Part shown: positions 1-7,362 of the stretch, one piece after another
How the letters are laid out: every line of letters begins with the position of its first letter
How positions within the stretch are numbered: the stretch's first letter is position 1
Assembly: GCF_000695625.1 (NCBI RefSeq)
Contig: NZ_JMQI01000027.1
Coordinates: 157,997-221,996 of the forward strand
Direction: 5' to 3'
Length of the DNA: 64,000 nucleotides
Source: Amycolatopsis rifamycinica
Lineage (GTDB): Bacteria > Actinomycetota > Actinomycetes > Mycobacteriales > Pseudonocardiaceae
Notes under the pieces: generated by a model
Database searches by the model: none
What the model saw: the letters and a program-made list of their open reading frames with translations, nothing else
What the model was told of the DNA's origin: nothing
Position numbers and translations under genes: made by a program

Positions 1-95
1 ACCCCGAGCCCCGAGGCGGCGAGCGGCCACTCCCGGGCACCGATGAAGCCGAAGTAGTCCGCTTTGGCCCGGGCGCGGCGCGTCAGTTTTCCCAT
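1..95 (-). CDS. N-terminus of an unrecognised protein, cut by the window edge
   Basis: Reading leftwards from an ATG at 95 the frame stays open to base 1 and gives about 31 residues, beginning MGKLTRRARAKADYFGF. I do not recognise the family from this fragment. The basic start has no signal-peptide character. The next gene, the YchJ homologue, lies on the same strand 43 bases upstream, so the two could be co-transcribed. No clear ribosome binding site is visible before the ATG, which leaves the exact start uncertain. Confidence 0.45.
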   Translation of the reverse strand, partial: MGKLTRRARAKADYFGFIGAREWPLAASGLG

Positions 96-138
96 CGCCG
101 CACTGTTTAGCACGACGAGGGCGGTGCGCGGGGCGGGT

Positions 139-519
139 TTACGCTTCCGCGTCGAGGTAGACCCAGTGGCCGTTCTCACGCCGGAAGCGGCTGTGCTCCT
201 CGAGGAAGCCGTCCCGGCCGTGGTGGCGGTAGTGCGCCCGGAACTCGACCGTGCCCTCGGCGTGCAGCAGGCCGCCACCGGTGCGGCCGAGGATCTCCAG
301 CCGCGTCCACTCCTGGGCCGGGTCGAGCTTGAGCTGCCGCGGGCGGGTGTCCGGGTGCCAGGTGCGCAGCAGGTAACCGGTGTCACCGACGGCGAAGGCG
401 CTGAACCGGGAGCGCATCAGCAGCTCGGCGGTCGGCGCGGTGAGCCCGCCACCGTGGAACCGGCCGCAGCAGGCGGCGTAGGACTCGGCGAGGCCGCACG
501 GGCACGGAGCGGGAGGCAT
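139..519 (-). CDS. YchJ family (UPF0225) protein with SEC-C-type zinc motif
   Basis: A 126-residue protein with the usual layout of the actinobacterial YchJ/UPF0225 family. The N-terminal CPCG ... CC pattern (residues 6-18) is the SEC-C-like metal-binding motif. It is followed by the conserved LMRSRFSAFA stretch and an NTF2-like body ending in a W-Y pattern. The length is normal for the shorter actinobacterial members. The molecular role is not established; SEC-C motifs bind zinc and often mediate protein contacts. The family call is firm, the function is unknown. Confidence 0.85.
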   Translation of the reverse strand: MPPAPCPCGLAESYAACCGRFHGGGLTAPTAELLMRSRFSAFAVGDTGYLLRTWHPDTRPRQLKLDPAQEWTRLEILGRTGGGLLHAEGTVEFRAHYRHHGRDGFLEEHSRFRRENGHWVYLDAEA

Positions 520-599
520 CGGGGAATTGTGCCACGACCGTCCACTCGACCGCGGCGAAGATCGTTATGTACGGGTCGGATGTGTTGTCTGGTGGCGAT

Positions 600-1367
600 T
601 CAGGTGCTTTTGACCTCGAGAAGCCTTCGCGATTCGACCACCTGTTCTCCTGTGCGGGTGATCAGCACCTTGTTGTCTTCGAGGTGTACGAGCGCTTTGT
701 CGTCCAGTGCCCGTAGGGTCCGGCGCAGGTTCTTCTGCATCGAGCCTGCTACCCAGGTCGCGAGTTCGCTCACCGTCGTGGGTGTCGCGCCTCGATGATA
801 GAGGAGAACGAGGACCGTGTCGCTCGCGCGGAGGTCGGCTCGCAGGACTTTGGGGCGGTCGCCGAACATCTGCACGGCCGGGTACTTGCGCGTGACCAGA
901 TCTGTGACGAGCCGTTGGGCGCTGTCGGCATCGACGCGTTTGCTCAACCGGACGAACTCGGCGATCACCCAGTCGAGGACGGCCGTCACCAGGGTGGCGT
1001 CCTGAAGGTTCGGGTCGATCCCGTCGGCGAGGTGTGCGATATCCCGGCTGTTGCGGATGTCGTAGACGACACGTAGGGCTCGAGGCAAGTAGATGCGCAC
1101 GGCCTTGGGGAAATCGTTGGCGCTCAGGGATTCCAACGCTCTCGCGGTTTTCTCGGTGTCCAGTTGCTCGCCGATGGGTGTATGCCGACCTTTTGTCATT
1201 TGTTCGAGGATCCGGTATGCGGCCTCGCAGAACCTGCCGCCTTCCACGGCGCTGAGGCGATGTCCGCCCAGTAGATAGTTGTGCTTGGCTTCTGCGTATG
1301 CGTCGAGCAATTCTGTGGCAAGGGTGTGGTCGTATGACGATTCTAGTACGTCTCGAGCTGTGATCAC
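600..1367 (-). CDS. HEPN-motif protein with C-terminal winged-helix-like region, second gene of a two-gene cassette
   Basis: The protein has 255 residues from a GTG at 1367. That codon overlaps the TGA of the upstream gene as GTGA, so the two genes are probably translationally coupled. The N-terminal two thirds is predicted helical and carries RNSRDIAH at residues 105-112. This fits the R-polar-x(4-6)-H signature of HEPN ribonucleases, preceded by a run (FPKAVRIYLPRALRVVYDI) typical of the helix before such motifs. Residues ~183-250 look like a winged helix (TVSELATWVAGSMQKNLRRT). HEPN proteins are common effectors in toxin-antitoxin and phage-defence systems; a nuclease or toxin role here is inference. 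Base composition is lower in GC than in the flanking genes, suggesting acquisition. Confidence 0.7.
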   Translation of the reverse strand: MITARDVLESSYDHTLATELLDAYAEAKHNYLLGGHRLSAVEGGRFCEAAYRILEQMTKGRHTPIGEQLDTEKTARALESLSANDFPKAVRIYLPRALRVVYDIRNSRDIAHLADGIDPNLQDATLVTAVLDWVIAEFVRLSKRVDADSAQRLVTDLVTRKYPAVQMFGDRPKVLRADLRASDTVLVLLYHRGATPTTVSELATWVAGSMQKNLRRTLRALDDKALVHLEDNKVLITRTGEQVVESRRLLEVKST

Positions 1368-1912
1368 TGGTCGGTCTTTTCTTCCGCCGCGCTCTTCTTG
1401 CCGCCGCTGGACCGCTTCTGCCGGTACGGGTGCTCGTGCAAGGCCGCCTTCACCGCTTCCCGGTCCGGGAGGGCCTCGACGACCGCGTCGCCGCGGGTGG
1501 TCATCTGCTTCGCCCCTTGTCCTGCTGAGACCACGTAGCCGCTCTGCCGGTCCGCGTTGTCCAAGTCCCTCGGCAGGTTGCCGAACCTCTGCCCGGCCGC
1601 CTCGAGGTTGAGGGCGGAGATGTCCGCGGCCTTGAAGTGTGGTGTGTCCCGGTGATGGGCGAGGTAGTAAGCCAGGCAAGCGATCCGCTCCACCTGTGAG
1701 CCGGGCTTCTTCCGGCTCATGAAGTCGCGAGCGCTGACCGTGTCCTTCCCGGCGCTTGCGGGTGCGTCGGACGACGGGTTCCTGGGTGGCTGATTCGAGT
1801 TCGGACCGGTCAGCGCGAGGTCGGTCAGTCCCAGTGCCTCGGTCAGCCACGACACCGCGCGCCGGCGGGCTTCCTCCGTGAGCGGACCCAGCGCTTCGAA
1901 GGAGGCCTGCAT
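1364..1912 (-). CDS. Unrecognised winged-helix-like protein, first gene of the HEPN cassette (5' end probably frameshifted)
   Basis: An open frame of 182 codons from an ATG at 1912. Residues ~75-150 (from VERIACLAYYLAHHRDTPHF through SGYVVSAGQGAKQ to an ALPDREAVKAAL segment) resemble a compact winged-helix fold. The C-terminus is Lys/Ser/Glu-rich and disordered. The ATG has no ribosome binding site, and the frame is open upstream back to a TGA around 1945, reading SAEDGLAELKAMQASFEALG, which looks like real coding sequence. A well-formed start (GGAAAGGA then ATG at 2058) lies upstream in a frame one base off. The natural gene may therefore run from 2058, with a -1 shift around 1912-1945. It could be an antitoxin or nucleic-acid sensor for the downstream HEPN protein (inference). 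Confidence 0.6.
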   Translation of the reverse strand: MQASFEALGPLTEEARRRAVSWLTEALGLTDLALTGPNSNQPPRNPSSDAPASAGKDTVSARDFMSRKKPGSQVERIACLAYYLAHHRDTPHFKAADISALNLEAAGQRFGNLPRDLDNADRQSGYVVSAGQGAKQMTTRGDAVVEALPDREAVKAALHEHPYRQKRSSGGKKSAAEEKTDQ

Positions 1913-2058
1913 GGCTTTGAGTTCGGCGAGTCCATCTTCAGCGGATCAGCAGCTTTCGTTTCCCTCGACTCGAAATCCGTGTGCACGACGTTGCTCGGCG
2001 CTCCGTCGGCGAAGTCGTGCTCGCTGTCTCCTGGAGTCGTCGGGATCTTGTCGTCCAT
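1913..2058 (-). pseudogene. Out-of-frame 5' segment of the cassette's first gene
   Basis: An ATG at 2058 is preceded by GGAAAGGA at good spacing and opens a frame beginning MDDKIPTTPGDSEHDF, polar and acidic. This frame closes at 1843 inside the next gene, so it cannot be a full gene by itself. Its tail (... ESRETKAADP) reads naturally into the frame of the downstream 182-codon open frame if one base is re-read (a -1 shift). I see no strong slippery heptamer of the X XXY YYZ type, so a mutation or a sequencing error is likelier than programmed frameshifting. Confidence 0.45.
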
Positions 2059-2233
2059 GGTGATCCTTTCCAGATGATCCGGCGGTGTGCTCCAAAGCTA
2101 GCGCCGAGTTGGCGCCTCTCTGTCGCAGTTGTGTCGCATGGCGTTCGGTATGTCCGCGTGGGAGCCGCATACTCGCAGGTCGCGATTCATCCACGTCACC
2201 CGGAAGCGCAGTTTTCCCGCGCTCCGATGTCAC

Positions 2234-2239
2234 TACAAT
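2234..2239 (+). promoter_or_regulatory. Candidate -10 box (TACAAT) for the divergent HTH regulator
   Basis: TACAAT lies 29 bases before the GTG start at 2269 and matches the actinobacterial vegetative -10 well. The -35 hexamer would fall on GTTTTC at 2211-2216, which is weak. The 210-base intergenic stretch 2059-2268 also holds a short dyad (GCGCC at 2101-2105 with GGCGC at 2111-2115). It must carry promoters for both the leftward cassette and this gene. Confidence 0.4.
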
Positions 2240-2268
2240 CGTCGCCGTGCAGCTTGGAGGTGCCAGTT

Positions 2269-3174
2269 GTGGCTGAGTCCGACCCCAACGTCCGTGCAGC
2301 CGGCGCCCTTCTGAGCCGGGTTCTTGCCGAATCTCCGCCCTATCGCGCGAAGTGGCGGGCCTTGACTTCGCGGGTCACGGGGAAGTTGAACCAGTCCGCG
2401 ATCGCGAAGGTGATCGAACTCTATTTGTGGGAGCAAGACCCGACGGGCGCTGAGCGTACGGCGCGCATGCTCAAGGACCGGGTGGGTCGTGCCTTGTCCG
2501 GACGGTCTCTCTCGGACGAGACGCTGAGCTGGTTCCTGGAAGCGTTCGAAATGACGGACACGGACCGGACGCACCTTCGCGAGGTCTACGAAGGCCGACA
2601 CACGCCGACCAGTGAAATCGCCCATACGCTGCGAAGCAGGCGAGAGATGATCCGCGGGCAGCGGCATCGCACGGTCAACCTGGTCGAACGGTATGACGTC
2701 ACCGACGGGCGCCTGAACGTGCGTCGCACGACGCACACGATCCGGGCGATCGAGGACGGCGTTGACATCTACCTCTTCAACCACGAGCCGGAGGCCTCGC
2801 GTATCGAGGTCGCCTACGGCGGGCAGCTTGGGCAGAGCCACGAGTACGGTCGCGGCCTGCGAAGCGTCGAAATCGAGCTTGACCGGCCGTTGCAGAAAGA
2901 TGAGACATCGGCGCTCGAGTACTGCGCTGTCTTCGACCGGCGTTCCGCAGGTCTGACGGAAGTGCGAAGGGCGGCGTTCGCCAGAGCCGAAAACGTCGAC
3001 ATGGCTGTCACGTTCACCGGCAGAGTCCCACGCCGAGTTTGGTGGTGCGTGTGGGCGGACCACCTCGACGGCTCACCGGTCGACGAGGAGCCGATCGAAC
3101 TCGTCAACTCGGCGACGAGGAGGTTCGTACGGTCGATGGAAAACACGGTCGTGGGATTCCGGTGGGAGTGGTGA
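2269..3174 (+). CDS. HTH regulator-like protein with a C-terminal domain shared with the protein at 4892-5944
   Basis: The protein has 301 residues. The GTG at 2269 is chosen because GGAGG at 2256-2260 sits eight bases upstream; in-frame ATGs further up lack one. Residues ~15-115 are helical and look like an XRE-type DNA-binding or regulatory module (LNQSAIAKVIELYLWEQ ... LSDETLSWFLEAF). The second half is beta-rich and contains HEYG, DRPL, an EYC segment and VWWCVW, ending in VVGFRWEW. The same pattern recurs in the protein at 4892-5944, so they share a domain I cannot name. The gene is divergent from the HEPN cassette across 210 bases and has similar lowered GC, so it may regulate the cassette (inference). 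Confidence 0.65.
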   Translation: MAESDPNVRAAGALLSRVLAESPPYRAKWRALTSRVTGKLNQSAIAKVIELYLWEQDPTGAERTARMLKDRVGRALSGRSLSDETLSWFLEAFEMTDTDRTHLREVYEGRHTPTSEIAHTLRSRREMIRGQRHRTVNLVERYDVTDGRLNVRRTTHTIRAIEDGVDIYLFNHEPEASRIEVAYGGQLGQSHEYGRGLRSVEIELDRPLQKDETSALEYCAVFDRRSAGLTEVRRAAFARAENVDMAVTFTGRVPRRVWWCVWADHLDGSPVDEEPIELVNSATRRFVRSMENTVVGFRWEW

Positions 3175-3216
3175 CGACGACGCGCTCGGGAGCGGAGGCT
3201 ACCCGTTCGCCGGGCA

Positions 3217-3678
3217 CTAACCGGCGTTGACCGGCTTCCCGCTTTCCCGTGCCTCCTGGGCACCCCGCACCGCGAGCCGGTCCGCTCGCTCGTTCTCCGG
3301 GTGGCCCGCGTGGCCCTTGACCCACAGCCACTCGACCTCGTGCTCGCTCACCGCCGCGTCGAGGCGCTGCCACAGGTCCGCGTTCTTCACCGGTTCGCGC
3401 GCCGCCGTCTGCCAGCCGTTGTTCTTCCAGCGGGGCAGCCACTGCGTGATGCCGTTGCGGACGTACGTGCTGTCCGTGAACACCCGCACCCGCGACGGCC
3501 GGGTCAGGCTCTCCAGTGCGCGGATCGGCGCGGTCAGCTCCATCCGGTTGTTCGTCGTCGGCGTGGCTTCGCCGCCGTACAGCTCGCGCTCGTGCCTGCC
3601 GTAGCGCAGCACCGCGCCCCAGCCGCCCGGTCCGGGGTTCCCGCTGCACGCGCCGTCGGTGTAGATCTCCACGTCCAC
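3217..3678 (-). CDS. rnhA: Ribonuclease HI
   Basis: A 153-residue enzyme that cleaves the RNA strand of RNA-DNA hybrids, clearing R-loops and primers. The catalytic carboxylates are present in the expected order: D8 in YTDG, E47 in MELT, D69 in FTDS and D133 in ERADRLA, with H123 in the KGHAGH loop. The length is standard for bacterial single-domain RNase HI. It is convergent with the upstream regulator (42 bases between the two stops) and is transcribed away from the Crp-like gene. Assignment is secure. Confidence 0.96.
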   Translation of the reverse strand: MDVEIYTDGACSGNPGPGGWGAVLRYGRHERELYGGEATPTTNNRMELTAPIRALESLTRPSRVRVFTDSTYVRNGITQWLPRWKNNGWQTAAREPVKNADLWQRLDAAVSEHEVEWLWVKGHAGHPENERADRLAVRGAQEARESGKPVNAG

Positions 3679-3750
3679 GCGGCGACCCTACCGGTCGCCC
3701 CTCGCCGAAGGTCACCACGCCGGGTTACGGTGAACCTCCGGAGGGGAACC

Positions 3751-4455
3751 ATGGGCGGATACGACGACACAGCGGACGGGGCACTGCTGGCCTGCCTCGC
3801 CGAGGCCGATCGCGACTACCTGACGTCCCGCAGCACCCTTCGCCGGTTCCGCGCGAACCAGGTCGTGCTGATGGAGGGCGACCCGTCCGACCACGTCCAC
3901 GTGCTGGTCACCGGCTGGGTGCGCGTCTCCTCGATCCTCGAGGACGGCCGCGAGGTGCTCTTCGGGCTGCGGGGCCCCGGCGAAGTGCTCGGCGACCTCG
4001 CCGCGGTCACCGGGCGGCCGCGGTCGGCGTCGGTGCGCGCGATCGAGCCCTGCTCCGTCTTCCAGTTCACCGGCGCGGAGTTCATCGACGTGCTGCACGC
4101 GCGGCCGGCGATCGCCGTCGCGACGATCAAGACGGTCGCCGCCCGGCTCCGCGACGCCGAATCCGCCCGGGTCGACTCGGCCGCCTTCGACGTCAGCCGC
4201 CGCGTCGCGGTGGTCCTGGTCCGGCTGGCCGACGAGCGCGGCCGGACCGTGCCGGAGGGCGTGGTCGTCGACGCGCTGTCGCAGGAGGACATCGCCGCGC
4301 AGATCGGCGCCGCCCGGCGTACCGTCGCACGGGCGCTGCGGGTGCTGCGGGACCGTGAGATCGTCGAAACCGGCCGCCGCCGGTTCCTCATCCGCGAACT
4401 GCGCGTGCTGCGCGCCTTCGCCCGCTCTGAGTCAAACGGCACACAACACCCGTGA
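3751..4455 (+). CDS. Crp/Fnr-family transcriptional regulator
   Basis: The protein has 234 residues from an ATG with GGAGGGG six bases upstream. The N-terminal cyclic-nucleotide-binding-type beta barrel spans residues ~15-130 (VVLMEGDPSDHVHVLVTG, then GEVLGDLAAVTGRPRSASV). The C-terminal winged helix at ~150-215 has the recognition helix in LSQEDIAAQIGAARRTVARA. The PRSASV segment resembles the phosphate-binding cassette of cAMP-binding members, so a nucleotide ligand is possible. There are no Fnr-type cysteine clusters. Targets are unknown. Confidence 0.9.
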   Translation: MGGYDDTADGALLACLAEADRDYLTSRSTLRRFRANQVVLMEGDPSDHVHVLVTGWVRVSSILEDGREVLFGLRGPGEVLGDLAAVTGRPRSASVRAIEPCSVFQFTGAEFIDVLHARPAIAVATIKTVAARLRDAESARVDSAAFDVSRRVAVVLVRLADERGRTVPEGVVVDALSQEDIAAQIGAARRTVARALRVLRDREIVETGRRRFLIRELRVLRAFARSESNGTQHP

Positions 4456-4567
4456 CAGCGGACATGTGACGGATCCACCGCCCGGGTGATGCTGGAAACC
4501 GGCCGGGAACGAAGGCGATGCCCACCGGCCGGAGTTTCCTTTCCAGCGAGGTCGGGGAGTCCTTGTC

Positions 4568-4735
4568 GTGAACGTCTACTGCAAGATTTTGACCCTGGTG
4601 AAATCGGTCTTCGCCGCGTTCGTGGTCGGCGCCCTCGCGGGTTTCGCGGTGGCCGCCGGAAGCGCGGCGGAACCGGCCGCGCCGACGTTCCACGGCTCCG
4701 CGCCGCTCTCCGCCTCGGCCTGGGTACAGCGATGA
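4568..4735 (+). CDS. Small exported or membrane-anchored peptide (55 aa), unrecognised
   Basis: A GTG at 4568, with GGGGAG about 13 bases upstream (4550-4555), opens a 55-codon frame. The start MNVYCKILTLVKSVFAAFVV has a basic residue pair, then a long hydrophobic run through GALAGFAVAAGSAAEPA. This is a convincing signal peptide with an AxA-like site or a single membrane span, followed by ~20 polar residues. Its stop is followed directly by a good ribosome binding site and a 14-codon frame at 4749. I know no family for it. Small size makes the coding call uncertain. Confidence 0.5.
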   Translation: MNVYCKILTLVKSVFAAFVVGALAGFAVAAGSAAEPAAPTFHGSAPLSASAWVQR

Positions 4736-4748
4736 GGAGGTGTGTCTG

Positions 4749-4793
4749 ATGGAGAGCCACTCGATCTGGGCCCTGCTGTCCGGGGTGAACTGA
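4749..4793 (+). CDS. Candidate 14-residue peptide MESHSIWALLSGVN
   Basis: GAGGAGG at 4734-4740 lies eight bases before this ATG, one of the best ribosome binding sites in the neighbourhood. It cannot serve the overlapping GTG at 4742. The frame gives MESHSIWALLSGVN and stops at 4793. A perfect 14-bp stem follows 13 bases later, the arrangement of a leader peptide before an attenuator or of a short transcript ending at a terminator. It could be a peptide signal or a regulatory uORF for the gene at 4892. Confidence 0.4.
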   Translation: MESHSIWALLSGVN

Positions 4794-4805
4794 CCCGCGG
4801 TGCGT

Positions 4806-4842
4806 CCCGGCCGGCCGGCTCGTGGGGGGCCGGCCGGCCGGG
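4806..4842 (+). terminator. Perfect 14-bp hairpin between the peptide frames and the next gene
   Basis: CCCGGCCGGCCGGC (4806-4819) and its exact reverse complement (4829-4842) flank a nine-base loop. No T-run follows, which is common for actinobacterial terminators. The position, after the 14-codon frame and before the gene at 4892, suits either termination of the small transcript or conditional read-through. Confidence 0.55.
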
Positions 4843-4891
4843 CGTTCCGCCATTGCCCGCCGGCTTTTCCGGGGAGAACGGAAACGATGAC

Positions 4892-5944
4892 GTGACCAAA
4901 TTTCCCGCGCGCGGGCGAAGGGGTGGACCGACGGAAGACCACACCTTCCCGTTCGTGCGCGAGCTGAACGAACTGCGCCGCGGCCGCGGTCTCGACGCGG
5001 CCGACCTGCACCAGCGGATCGGCCCCTGCCTGCGGGCGGCGTGCGCGATCGCCGAGACCGACCCGCCCGCCGCCGCGCGCCAGAAGCTCGTGCTGCGGCT
5101 CACCGAGCTGTGCGGGCGGCTGCCGCCGGACCTGAAGCTGGCCGCGCTGGCGGCGCTCGGCCTGCACGAGGAGGCCGCCGGCGAGTTCCTCGACCGGCGG
5201 ATCTCGTGGCTGGCCAGCGTCCTCGACCGCGACCCGCGCACCGCCCGCCGCCGGATCGACCTGGCGTTCCGCCGGCTCGGCGAGCTGCTCGGCGCGCCCG
5301 CGCCGCGCGGTGACTCACACCCGCTGGCCGGCTGGTACGTCGAGTCGATGAAGGCGATGCTCCGGCTCGACCGCACCCCGACGGAGCTGCAGGACGAACG
5401 CCGGATCGTCGCGGAGGCCGACGAGCTCGACGAGCTGGTCCTGCCGGTCAGCGTGCCGGCCGGCCCCGGCTGCGATCCGGTGCCGGACATCACCGCGGAC
5501 GCGCTGTACGGCGGCGAAATCGTCGAAGCGCGCCAGGTGTCGGCGAGCCACGCGCAGTTCGTCCTGCGGCTGCCGAGCCCGCTGCGGCTCGGCCAGCGCC
5601 ACGAGTACGGCATCCGGTTCACGCCGAAGCGCACGGGACTGCGGCCGTACTACGCGATGACGCCGTTGCGCCGGTGCGAGGAGTTCTCGGTGCGGGTCCG
5701 GTTCGACCGGGCGGCACCGCCGTCGCGGGTGTGGCGGCTCAACGGCGTGCCGGGCCGGGTGGTCGACGACGGCGTCGACTCGGGCGACGCGCTGACGGTC
5801 AACCGGGTCGGCGAGGTCGCCCTCGAGTTCCACGACCTGCGCCAGGGCCTCAGCTACGGGCTGCAGTGGTCCTTCGACCGGGAGGGGAGTCCGGATACTG
5901 GGACGCGGAATAGCGGCACGGAGCCCGGGTTGGCACAGTCGTAG
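4892..5944 (+). CDS. Unrecognised actinobacterial protein: helical N-domain plus the C-terminal domain shared with 2269-3174
   Basis: The protein has 350 residues from a GTG at 4892 (GGAAA seven bases ahead). A longer in-frame reading from 4742 is possible but would run through the hairpin and lacks a usable ribosome binding site. Residues ~10-130 form an all-helical module (FVRELNELRRGRG ... LGPxLR-like, then RISWLASVLDRDPRTARRR) seen in many actinobacterial regulator-like proteins of unknown role. The C-terminal ~150 residues are beta-rich with GQRHEYG, PSRVWRLNG and SYGLQWSFD. The same core occurs in the 2269-3174 product. No catalytic motif is visible. Confidence 0.65.
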   Translation: MTKFPARGRRGGPTEDHTFPFVRELNELRRGRGLDAADLHQRIGPCLRAACAIAETDPPAAARQKLVLRLTELCGRLPPDLKLAALAALGLHEEAAGEFLDRRISWLASVLDRDPRTARRRIDLAFRRLGELLGAPAPRGDSHPLAGWYVESMKAMLRLDRTPTELQDERRIVAEADELDELVLPVSVPAGPGCDPVPDITADALYGGEIVEARQVSASHAQFVLRLPSPLRLGQRHEYGIRFTPKRTGLRPYYAMTPLRRCEEFSVRVRFDRAAPPSRVWRLNGVPGRVVDDGVDSGDALTVNRVGEVALEFHDLRQGLSYGLQWSFDREGSPDTGTRNSGTEPGLAQS

Positions 5945-5965
5945 CCGACGGAGAAGGGGTCCGCG

Positions 5966-6748
5966 ATGAGCACGTTCACCCAGGAGTGGCAGGACTGGAA
6001 GGCCCGGCGCGAGAGCGACCTGGCCGAGCCGCACGGCTGGCTGGCGCTGGTTTCCCTCGACTGGCTGACTGACGCCCCGCGGGAGTACCCCGGCATCCCG
6101 GGCCGCTGGTGGCAGGACGCCGACGCGGCGTACGTCGACCCGGCCGGCGCGTCGCTGTCCCACGAGGGGGAACCGATCACCGGCGTCCGGCGGTTCGAAC
6201 TGGTCAACAGCGGCGCGGGCACGCGGGTGCTGGCCGGTGACGTCGAGATCGAGGTGGCCCGCCGGTCGGGGTACCTGATCCGCGTCCACGACCCGAAGGC
6301 CGAGGTGCTGCGCGAGTTCCGCGGTGTCCCGGCGTACGAGCCGTCGCCGTCCTGGGTGCTGCCCGGGCGGTTCGAAGCCTTCGCCGAGCCGCGGCCGACC
6401 ACCGTGGGCGCGGTCGTGGAAGGCCTGAGCCACGTCTACACGGCGCCGGGCGTCGTCCGCTTCTCCCACGGCGGGGCGTCGCACACGCTGACGGCGTTCA
6501 ACGGCAAGGACGGCGGCCTCAGCATCCTCTTCACCGACGAAACCAGCGGCGTGACGACCTACGCGGCCAACCGGTCGCTGCCGGTCGGGGCACCGGCGGC
6601 GGACGGTTCGGTGACGCTGGACTTCAACCGCGCGGTGAACCTGCCGTGCGCGTTCACGGACTTCGCGACGTGCCCGCTGCCGCCGGACGGCAACCACCTG
6701 CCGTTCGCGGTCGAGGCGGGGGAGAAGATCCCGTACGAGCGCGGGTGA
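5966..6748 (+). CDS. DUF1684-family protein
   Basis: A 260-residue protein matching DUF1684 throughout: the N-terminal WKARRESDLAEPHGWLALV segment, a central beta domain, and the conserved C-terminal FNRAVNLPCAFTDFATCPLP and NHLPFAVEAGEK blocks. GGAGAAGGGG lies just before the ATG. The biochemical role of the family is not established and it has no signal peptide. It starts 21 bases after the preceding gene, so they are probably one transcript. Confidence 0.88.
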   Translation: MSTFTQEWQDWKARRESDLAEPHGWLALVSLDWLTDAPREYPGIPGRWWQDADAAYVDPAGASLSHEGEPITGVRRFELVNSGAGTRVLAGDVEIEVARRSGYLIRVHDPKAEVLREFRGVPAYEPSPSWVLPGRFEAFAEPRPTTVGAVVEGLSHVYTAPGVVRFSHGGASHTLTAFNGKDGGLSILFTDETSGVTTYAANRSLPVGAPAADGSVTLDFNRAVNLPCAFTDFATCPLPPDGNHLPFAVEAGEKIPYERG

Positions 6749-6764
6749 CTCCCCCGCCCGCCGG

Positions 6765-7265
6765 TCAGTGGGCGACGTCGATGACGACGCGGTTGGGCGC
6801 GGTGAGCGTGAAGACGTTCACCGCGGTCCGCGACCGCACGCCGAGCCCGAAGGAAACCTGGCCCTCGAAGTCCCCGGTGACGGCGACGGCCATGACGTTG
6901 CGCAGGTCCCGCGTCCGGAACTTCGACGGCCCGGGGTAGGTGACGGCGCCGCTGTCGTCGTGCGCGGCCGCCGGCGTGACGGCGACCTGGACGAAGAACT
7001 CCCCGGTGAGCCACACGATTTCCCCGCTGGCGTCGGCGGTCAGCTCGTCGACGAGCCGGTAGGAGACGCTGGGGGCGGGCCCGCCGGAGAAATCGAGCAC
7101 GACCCGGTCGAACCCGGTGTTGAGCCCGGTCCGGATGCCGGTCATGGTGGGCGTGGCCGGCGGAACGGGATCGGCGGCCTGCGCGGGCCCCGCGGCGGCG
7201 AGGAGCCCGCCGCCGGCGAGCAGCAGCGTGACGGCGGCGAGTGCGCGCCGCTTCGGTCTGGACAT
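6765..7265 (-). CDS. Exported AMIN-like domain protein
   Basis: The protein has 166 residues. Residues 1-31 form a classical signal peptide: basic MSRPKRRALAA, then a Leu/Ala-rich core ending AQA. The mature part (TGFDRVVLDFSGG, SYRLVDEL, FRTRDLRNVMAVAVTGDFEG, NRVVIDV) has the beta-repeat pattern of AMIN-like domains, which bind cell-wall components in amidases and secretion proteins. It has no enzymatic domain, so a wall-binding or envelope role is likely (inference). It is convergent with the DUF1684 gene. Confidence 0.8.
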   Translation of the reverse strand: MSRPKRRALAAVTLLLAGGGLLAAAGPAQAADPVPPATPTMTGIRTGLNTGFDRVVLDFSGGPAPSVSYRLVDELTADASGEIVWLTGEFFVQVAVTPAAAHDDSGAVTYPGPSKFRTRDLRNVMAVAVTGDFEGQVSFGLGVRSRTAVNVFTLTAPNRVVIDVAH

Positions 7266-7362
7266 GGTGGGCCTCCTGGCGAGCGAACCGATGGAAGTCC
7301 CAGCGCTGGGTCTGCTGGGGACGCCCGGTTCGTCCGGGAAGTTGCCCCGGTGCCCGCTATCG

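Noticed and set aside
4742..4891. N-terminal extension of the 4892 gene from GTG 4742
   Set aside because: The ribosome binding site is too close to that GTG, the extension translates a 14-bp perfect hairpin, and the added residues are low-complexity.
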